From an uncultured Clostridia bacterium (lineage in GTDB: Bacteria; Bacillota; Clostridia; Christensenellales; UBA3700), in the NCBI GenBank assembly GCA_944380395.1, contig CALWHM010000001.1:1-38089 (forward strand): a DNA stretch of 38,089 nt, written 5' to 3'. Below the pieces are notes generated by a model. It did not search any database. It saw only the letters and a list, made by a program, of their open reading frames with translations, and was not told where the DNA came from. The first letter of the stretch is position 1. The number at the start of each line of letters is the position of its first letter. Positions 32,771-38,089 of the stretch are shown one piece after another. The position numbers were made by a program, and so were the translations under genes.

Positions 32771-32799
32771 ATTATACTATAAAATTACTAATTATACAA
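32771..32799 (-). promoter_or_regulatory. internal promoter before nadK
   Basis: On the minus strand, TTGTAT (32799-32794), 17 bases, then TATAAT (32776-32771). Nine bases separate it from the nadK ATG. It begins at the tlyA stop codon and would give nadK-argR-recN-spoIVB an independent start. Confidence 0.65.
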
Positions 32800-33516
32800 T
32801 TACTTTTTGCAAAAAAGTATCAAAAATTCTATATTTTTATTTGCTCTTATCGGCGCCAAGGTAAAGCCGAGTTCTTCAAGTCCGCATTTTTCCGCTGCAG
32901 CGCGCACCTTATCCGCCGCCTTATATCTTTCCTTTTCGCTCGTGACGATCCCGCGCTTGCTCAAAGCCTTTTTCCCCACTTCAAACTGCGGCTTTATCAG
33001 CGCTATGATATGCCCGCCGTCTTTGATTATTTCCGCCGCCGCGGGCAAGATGAGTTCAAGGGAGATAAAGCTCACGTCTATGCAGGCAAAATCGCACTTT
33101 TCGCCCAACGTATCTTTTGTCAAATAGCGCGCGTTCGTCTTGTCCTTTACAATAACGCGCGGATCGTTTTTCAAGGAGTTATCAAAGGCGCACTCCCCTA
33201 CGTCTATCGCGTACACTTTTGCGGCGCCGTTTTGCAGCAGACAGGAAGTAAAACCGCCGTTGGACGCGCCGATATCCGCGCATGTCAAACTCTTTACCGA
33301 AAAAGAAAAATCAAAAAGCGCCTTAGCCAGCTTTTCCCCTCCGAAAGACGCATATTCGGGGAATTTTTCCACAATCACTTCATCGTCATCGCCCACATCG
33401 CAGGCGGGTCTTAACACTGTTTCTCCATTCACGCGCACCATTCCGCGCTCTATCATCTGCTTAGCTTTTGTGCGCGTAACGCCGTGGCGCGCGGAAAGAT
33501 ACGCGTCCAGCCTCAT
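32800..33516 (-). CDS. tlyA: TlyA-family rRNA methyltransferase (S4 plus FtsJ-like domain)
   Basis: 238 residues. The S4 RNA-binding domain (about 1-60: MRLDAYLSARHGVTRTKAKQ) is followed by a SAM methyltransferase with ADIGASNGGFTSCLLQNGA as motif I, YAIDVG, and IDVSFISLELILPA with the catalytic region, ending IKPQFEVGK. Homologues 2'-O-methylate 16S/23S rRNA, and some act as hemolysins. It is slightly shorter than usual (about 265), with a compact middle. The start overlaps the dxs stop by four bases. Confidence 0.92.
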   Translation of the reverse strand: MRLDAYLSARHGVTRTKAKQMIERGMVRVNGETVLRPACDVGDDDEVIVEKFPEYASFGGEKLAKALFDFSFSVKSLTCADIGASNGGFTSCLLQNGAAKVYAIDVGECAFDNSLKNDPRVIVKDKTNARYLTKDTLGEKCDFACIDVSFISLELILPAAAEIIKDGGHIIALIKPQFEVGKKALSKRGIVTSEKERYKAADKVRAAAEKCGLEELGFTLAPIRANKNIEFLILFCKK

Positions 33517-35207
33517 CTTTTCAGCTCTTTTATGTCGGCGATAAGACGCTCTTTTGTAAAGCCGTTCATCTCCATAAGTTCGCCAAGCTTTGCTTGAGTG
33601 AGCTTTTTACCGTCCACAGCCTTTATTATCATACGCGGAACGGCAATGCCCGCCGTCACGTAAAATTCCGCAACGCCGCTTCCGAATCCGCCGGGAAGAA
33701 CGTTATCTTCAAGCGTGATTATCTTTTTGCCCGCAATGCTCTTCAAAAGCTCTTCGTCCATAGGTTTAACAGAGCGCGCGTTCACGGCGTCGAAGCCGCC
33801 GACCGCATCGTGAACGGACATTGCAAAGTCGTTCATCACGGCGCCGCACGCCAGCACAACTACGTCCTCGCCGCCGTTTGTGAGCCACTCCCAGCTGCCC
33901 GCCTTAAACGGCGTGCGCACAGAATATTTATGCACGGGAACATATTTGGGATAGCGTATCGCAAGGGGCGCAAAATAATTCGCCGACCACTCCAGCATAT
34001 CTTCAAGTTCGTCAAAGTCTTTGGGAGCAAGCACGGTCATATTATTCACGCTTCTTAAATACGACAAATCGTATACGCCCTGATGGGTCTCACCGTCGCC
34101 GGGCACGAACCCCGCCCTGTCAATGCACAAGGTAACGGCGCAGTCGTTCAGGCACATATCATGTATCACCTGATCGTAAGCGCGCTGTAAAAATGAAGAA
34201 TACACGGCAAAATACGGCTTTGCGCCGCTCATAGCCATTCCGCTTGCCATACAAAGCGCATGTTCTTCAGCAATGCCAACGTCTACGAATTGCGCGGGAT
34301 ATTCGCTTCTGATTTTCTCCAAGCCGGTGCCGTCCGCCATTGCCGCGGTGATGGCGCAGACGCGCTTATCCTTTGCCGCAAGTTCAAGCAGTTTTCCGCC
34401 CATACACGCGCTGAAAGAACCCGCTTCGGAGCGCACGGGAGAATAGCTGTGATACTTGTCGGGAAACTTCTCCGCCTCCTCGTATCCTTTGCCTTTTTGC
34501 GTGTGGACGTTGATTATTATGCTGTTCTTGCAATCGCGCGCGTATTTGAACGCCTTGATAAGTTCCGCTATGTTGTGCCCGTCCACGGAGCCGTAATACT
34601 TTATTCCGTATTCCCTGAACGGCTGGCGCACGGAATCCAGATCGCGCAGATATTCCGCAACGCTGCCCACATTTTTGGATATGGACATATCGTTATTGTT
34701 AATGACGGCAATGAATTTTTTGCCAATGGTCTTTACGTCGTTGAACGCTTCATAGATAAGTCCGCCCGTCATAGCTCCGTCGCCGATGAGCGCGACTATC
34801 TGACTTTCATCGTGACCGTATCTGAGCATTCCGCAGGCAAGAGAGGCCGATGTGGAAGAATGACCCGTATTTGCGGCGTCATAAATGCTCTCCTCGCGCT
34901 TGGGAAAGCCCGCTATCCCGCCCTTTGTGCGCAAAGTGGCGAACTCGTTCTTGCGCCCCGTCAATATCTTGTGAGCATAACATTGATGTCCCACATCCAA
35001 AATAAGCCTGTCTTTTTTGAAGTCGAACACATAGTGCAGCGCTATGGTAAGTTCCACCACACCCAAATTAGACGAAAGATGACCGCCCTTTTCAAGCACG
35101 ACACGCAAAATAAGGTCACGTATTTCCCGCGCCAGAGTTTCAAGCTCCGTCACGTCGAAAGACTTAATGTCATCGGGTGAATTTACCTTATCCAATAGCT
35201 CACTCAT
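33513..35207 (-). CDS. dxs: 1-deoxy-D-xylulose-5-phosphate synthase, short form
   Basis: First enzyme of the MEP isoprenoid pathway, a thiamine-diphosphate transketolase-type enzyme. 564 residues from ATG 35207, the coupled start with GGAAG upstream; the open frame extends 88 Arg/Gly-rich codons that are antisense noise. Motifs: LDVGHQCYAHKILTGR, the TPP site GDGAMTGG, NNNDMSISKNVG, and domain II with GIAEEHALCMASGMA and the RAGFVPGDGETHQG loop. The family usually has about 620 residues. The missing part is between NVGSVAEYLRDL and FREYGIKYYGSVDGH, where about 45 residues of linker are lacking. Catalytic motifs are intact. ispA in the same cluster supplies the later prenyl step. Confidence 0.93.
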   Translation of the reverse strand: MSELLDKVNSPDDIKSFDVTELETLAREIRDLILRVVLEKGGHLSSNLGVVELTIALHYVFDFKKDRLILDVGHQCYAHKILTGRKNEFATLRTKGGIAGFPKREESIYDAANTGHSSTSASLACGMLRYGHDESQIVALIGDGAMTGGLIYEAFNDVKTIGKKFIAVINNNDMSISKNVGSVAEYLRDLDSVRQPFREYGIKYYGSVDGHNIAELIKAFKYARDCKNSIIINVHTQKGKGYEEAEKFPDKYHSYSPVRSEAGSFSACMGGKLLELAAKDKRVCAITAAMADGTGLEKIRSEYPAQFVDVGIAEEHALCMASGMAMSGAKPYFAVYSSFLQRAYDQVIHDMCLNDCAVTLCIDRAGFVPGDGETHQGVYDLSYLRSVNNMTVLAPKDFDELEDMLEWSANYFAPLAIRYPKYVPVHKYSVRTPFKAGSWEWLTNGGEDVVVLACGAVMNDFAMSVHDAVGGFDAVNARSVKPMDEELLKSIAGKKIITLEDNVLPGGFGSGVAEFYVTAGIAVPRMIIKAVDGKKLTQAKLGELMEMNGFTKERLIADIKELKR

Positions 35208-35806
35208 TTGCGTACTTCCTTCTTTTTTCCCTTTTTGGGCTTGTATATGTATGACAGCGCCTTTGCCGTCATAACCACGTATTTGTCTGCGTTTTTGACC
35301 GCAACGCCCTTCATCAGCGCCTTGCCGCCCACGGTTACCGCCGCCACGGACGCCGCCGTAAGCATTGGCAAAAAGCCCGCAGCTCCCGACTTCTGCGCGA
35401 TACTCGCCGCAAGCGCCGCGCCGCATGCTCCGCTTAGAACTCCGCATATGTCGCCTATCACATCGGCGCACACACTGTTTACTTTCTCCGCGTTCGCTAT
35501 AAGCCCCATAGCTATTTTAGCACGCTTTGCGTCATATTGCAAAAGTTTTTTTACGGCGCCCCTGTCGCACGACGTCACGGACACACCTATGCCGTCAAAA
35601 ACCACGGATATGAGTACCATAAATATCAGCAGCATTACGGATACTGTTATATCCGTATAAACAGTCACCGCCTGCGAAAACGTGCTGCTTGCAAGTGACA
35701 GACAAAACGTTATCGGCGTTATTTTCAGCGCCCATAATGTGGCGCCGGATCGCCTTTTTTTCGTCCTGCCGGCGGGTCTGCATTCGCCTTTTTTTATATT
35801 TTTCAC
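35204..35806 (-). CDS. small membrane protein between ispA and dxs, function unknown
   Basis: 200 residues. A basic N-terminus (1-23) is followed by two hydrophobic segments (about 24-46 and 52-76), a polar stretch, a Gly/Ala-rich hydrophobic region (about 112-158) and a Lys-rich tail. The start of the second helix, with SVVFDGIGVSVTS, faintly recalls the DUF21/CNNM ion-transport fold, but length and the rest do not allow that call. GTG 35806 is the only usable start. It lacks a ribosome binding site and lies five bases after TATAAT (35817-35812). The stop overlaps dxs by four bases. Confidence 0.75.
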   Translation of the reverse strand: MKNIKKGECRPAGRTKKRRSGATLWALKITPITFCLSLASSTFSQAVTVYTDITVSVMLLIFMVLISVVFDGIGVSVTSCDRGAVKKLLQYDAKRAKIAMGLIANAEKVNSVCADVIGDICGVLSGACGAALAASIAQKSGAAGFLPMLTAASVAAVTVGGKALMKGVAVKNADKYVVMTAKALSYIYKPKKGKKKEVRK

Positions 35807-35839
35807 ATTTTATTATATTTGCGAAAATACGGCGATATA

Positions 35840-36685
35840 CTATTTTACCCTGCTTAGCAGACTGTCCGCAAGAGTCAAAAGTTCCTCGGCTCCGCTTATG
35901 CCCGCCAATGCGGCTTTACCCGCTTCATTTATGGCTTTTGCCTTTTCTTTTGCCTTATCCAGCCCCAAAAGCGACACATATGTCACTTTTCCGTTCTTCA
36001 CGTCCTGTCCTACACTCTTCCCCAACACTTCCGCAGAAGATTGCGCGTCCAGAATGTCGTCCACTATCTGGAATACTTTTCCCAAACAGTCCGCATACTC
36101 TTCCAGCGCCGTCACGAGTTTATCGTCAGCGCCGCCCGCTATTGCTCCGCCTGCAAGCGAGGCTTTGAAAAGCGCAGATGTTTTCAAAGAATTTATCTCA
36201 TCTAACCTACTTTCACCCTCAACGCCCGCGTTTGACGAATTGGCAAGGTCAAGACATTGACCACCCACCATTCCGCGCATACCGCTTTGCACGGCGATAT
36301 ATTTTGCCGCTTTACCCTCTCCGCTCACGCACTCAAACGCCATATTCAGCAGCGCGTCGCCTGCAAGCACAGCCGTGCCTTCTCCGAACGCCTTGTGCAC
36401 GGTGGGGCGTCCGCGGCGCAGATCGTCGTTGTCCATACACGGCAAATCGTCGTGTATGAGCGAATAATTATGGATAAACTCCACGCCCAAAGCGACTTTG
36501 TCCGCTTTTTCGCAATCTCCGCCCGCGATTTTAGCACCCATATATGCCAAAGTGGGGCGGACGCGCTTGCCTCCTGCGGTTACGGCGTACACGACTGCGT
36601 CCCAAACGGGCGACAATTTTACGGGATATGCGTTCAAATATTCTTCAAGTATGCGTTCAAAACGCTCTTTATAAGATTTATTCAC
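35840..36685 (-). CDS. ispA: geranyl/farnesyl diphosphate synthase
   Basis: Trans-isoprenyl diphosphate synthase of 281 residues. The first Asp-rich motif is DDLPCMD (79-85), with the two-residue insertion and Tyr74 five residues upstream that typify bacterial farnesyl synthases. RRGRPTVHK and GDALL follow, and the second Asp-rich motif is VDDILD. GGKRVRP binds the diphosphate. It makes FPP for undecaprenyl phosphate and other isoprenoids. The start overlaps the xseB end by 8 bases. The usual clostridial order xseA-xseB-ispA-dxs is kept. Confidence 0.95.
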   Translation of the reverse strand: MNKSYKERFERILEEYLNAYPVKLSPVWDAVVYAVTAGGKRVRPTLAYMGAKIAGGDCEKADKVALGVEFIHNYSLIHDDLPCMDNDDLRRGRPTVHKAFGEGTAVLAGDALLNMAFECVSGEGKAAKYIAVQSGMRGMVGGQCLDLANSSNAGVEGESRLDEINSLKTSALFKASLAGGAIAGGADDKLVTALEEYADCLGKVFQIVDDILDAQSSAEVLGKSVGQDVKNGKVTYVSLLGLDKAKEKAKAINEAGKAALAGISGAEELLTLADSLLSRVK

Positions 36686-36896
36686 CGTCGCCTTCTCCGT
36701 TTTGCACGCGCAATTTTTCCAATCTTTCGGACAGTTCAGTAACTTTGCCGGAGCTTTCTTCCAGCTTTTTCATACACTCTTCCGCAAGTTTGACGCCTTC
36801 GTCGAACAGCTTCAAACCTTCGTCCAAAGAAGTGTTCTTGTCCTCCATTTTGTCGGCTATCTGTTCAAGTTTTTTCAAGTTCTGCTCAAATGTCAT
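36678..36896 (-). CDS. xseB: exodeoxyribonuclease VII small subunit
   Basis: 72 residues, the usual size. The signature TFEQNLKKLEQIADKMEDKNTSLDE starts the protein, followed by a two-helix hairpin (LFDEGVKLAEECMKKLEE) and an acidic tail. Several small subunits bind each large subunit in the family. It overlaps both xseA (11 bases) and ispA (8 bases). Confidence 0.95.
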   Translation of the reverse strand: MTFEQNLKKLEQIADKMEDKNTSLDEGLKLFDEGVKLAEECMKKLEESSGKVTELSERLEKLRVQNGEGDGE

Positions 36897-38070
36897 GTTT
36901 CACCTCTCTCACCGTCGCGCTCGCCTTGCCGTCGCTGCCCGTAACGGTTATTTCGTCACCCGCCGCCAACTCCGCAATGCGAGTAACTTCGCCGCTTTTT
37001 TTGTGTATTATAAAATATCCTCTGCTCAGCATATTCTTCGGATCGAGCATTTTCAGGCGTATATATTCTTGTTTCAGCCGCCCTTCCGCGCCTTGCAGTT
37101 TTGCCTTTGCGGAATAAGCAATTTTGCTTGTGCTTTCAAATACGCGCGACTTAGCCAACGTTATGCTCTCACGGGAGCGCGCGCCCATTCTCATACTTAA
37201 ATGCACAAGATCCGAACGCATACGCATTATTTTCCCTTCCAAACTGTTCTTGCAAGAGTTGATCGTATCGTATATGAACGCAATCAGCTCATTGCTGTTA
37301 AACGCGAGCAGATTGCCCGCCGCAGTGGGCGTTGCCGCGCGAACGTCCGCCACCAAATCGCACAAAGTATAATCCGTTTCGTGCCCCACGGCGGATATTA
37401 TCGGCGTGTTTGCGGCATAAACCGCCTTGACAAGCGCTTCGTCATTGAAAGGCATAAGTTCTTCCATAGAACCGCCGCCGCGCGCTATCACTATCACGTC
37501 ATACCCCATACCGTCCGTTTTGACGAGCGCTTCGCATATTTTAGCCGCCGCCGAAACGCCCTGAACGGGTACGTCCACTATATCTATATCCGTATAGCTG
37601 TTCTTCGCCCTTATGGTGGTGACTATGTCGCGCTTTACCGCTCCCGCCAGCGACGTGAGCACGCACACGCGTTTGGGATAAAGCGGAATGGGCTTTTTAT
37701 GCCCTTCGTCAAAGTATCCCTCCGCGGCAAGCCGCTTTTTCAAAAACTCCAGCTTTAAGGCAAGCGCGCCCTCTCCTATCGGTTTTATGCTGCGGGCGAT
37801 AAAAGACATTTTGCCCGTCTTCTGCCAAAAATCCACGCTCCCGAACAGCACGACCGCTTCCCCGTCTTTGGGAAGATATACCTTATTTACGCCGAAGCAA
37901 GTGCACGGGATCTTACAATTTTCGTCCTTCAAGTCGAAAAACAAGTTATTCCCCTTTACGGACGAGCCGCTCACTTCCCCCGCAACGGAGATATCGTGCA
38001 ACATCTCTTCCGCGTAAAATACGTTCCTGATATAGGTATTGAGCGCGGTTACGTTGAGTATGTTCTGCAT
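36886..38070 (-). CDS. xseA: exodeoxyribonuclease VII large subunit
   Basis: 394 residues. The N-terminal OB domain (about 1-100) is followed by the catalytic domain with VCVLTSLAGAVKRDI, VIVIARGGGSMEEL and SAVGHETDYTLCDLVADVRAATPTAA, then a coiled-coil that wraps XseB. It degrades single-stranded DNA to oligonucleotides. The OB domain has an added Cys (CTCFG). ATG 38070 is at the family N-terminus. The preceding bases end in TAA overlapping the ATG, so another gene probably reads into it. Confidence 0.95.
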   Translation of the reverse strand: MQNILNVTALNTYIRNVFYAEEMLHDISVAGEVSGSSVKGNNLFFDLKDENCKIPCTCFGVNKVYLPKDGEAVVLFGSVDFWQKTGKMSFIARSIKPIGEGALALKLEFLKKRLAAEGYFDEGHKKPIPLYPKRVCVLTSLAGAVKRDIVTTIRAKNSYTDIDIVDVPVQGVSAAAKICEALVKTDGMGYDVIVIARGGGSMEELMPFNDEALVKAVYAANTPIISAVGHETDYTLCDLVADVRAATPTAAGNLLAFNSNELIAFIYDTINSCKNSLEGKIMRMRSDLVHLSMRMGARSRESITLAKSRVFESTSKIAYSAKAKLQGAEGRLKQEYIRLKMLDPKNMLSRGYFIIHKKSGEVTRIAELAAGDEITVTGSDGKASATVREVKHDI

Positions 38071-38089
38071 TACGAAAGCCTGTTTTCGG
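38070..38089 (-). CDS. possible 3' end of an upstream gene
   Basis: A TAA at 38072-38070 overlaps the xseA ATG (TAATG), and the five codons before it read ENRLS. nusB commonly precedes xseA in clostridia. Too short to identify. Confidence 0.25.

Noticed and set aside
35208-35471. An 88-residue Arg/Gly-rich N-terminal extension of Dxs
   Set aside because: It overlaps the coupled upstream gene in another frame and has no ribosome binding site. MSELLDKV at 35207 has both coupling and GGAAG.

Overview
The window looks like a chromosomal segment of an endospore-forming clostridial Firmicute, probably an uncultured gut-type lineage. The evidence is the complete spoIIAA-spoIIAB-sigF operon, spoIVB, a LexA of the Gram-positive type with matching operator-like sites, and the conserved clostridial gene string xseA-xseB-ispA-dxs-tlyA-nadK-argR-recN-spoIVB. 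Coding density is high and most neighbouring genes are joined by 1-11 base overlaps. This is largely a housekeeping region with a few accessory patches.

Layout. 1-2110: the 3' part of tRNA-Tyr, a small one-helix membrane protein coupled to a hexapeptide O-acetyltransferase, a ~275 bp palindromic element with 27-bp terminal inverted repeats, and an unknown small protein. 2133-3596: spoIIA operon, which runs toward a class A penicillin-binding protein on the other strand (3627-5903). 5965-14083: a plus-strand run miaB-mutS-mutL-miaA-methionine gamma-lyase family gene, combining tRNA A37 modification with mismatch repair. 14151-15934: lexA and a tyrosine recombinase on the minus strand, each with a LexA-box-like site in its promoter. 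15981-16773: an AT-rich, nearly empty interval. 16809-18599: a PadR-type regulator joined through a long acidic linker to four membrane segments. 18662-20183: proC-rnhA and tRNA-Trp, with overlapping divergent promoters. 20235-24534: a ferritin-like protein, an iron alcohol dehydrogenase and purB. 24595-26259: a TIR-domain gene of low G+C flanked by direct copies of a degenerate repeat. 26254-28544: a membrane-anchored GH30 glycosidase translationally coupled to a sirtuin. 28656-38070: the DNA-repair, isoprenoid and sporulation cluster ending with spoIVB.

The most interesting pattern is a class of start sites without a usable Shine-Dalgarno sequence. In these a good -10 box lies exactly 6 bases (miaB, miaA, the recombinase, the PadR-like gene) or 9 bases (nadK) before the ATG, which predicts leaderless or nearly leaderless mRNAs. 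Other points worth a second look are the palindromic element, the repeat-flanked TIR island, the membrane-anchored PadR protein, a DXP synthase lacking the usual internal linker, and a GH30-sirtuin operon where spo0A would normally follow spoIVB.

All calls rest on reading the sequence and translations by eye. No database search or folding program was run.
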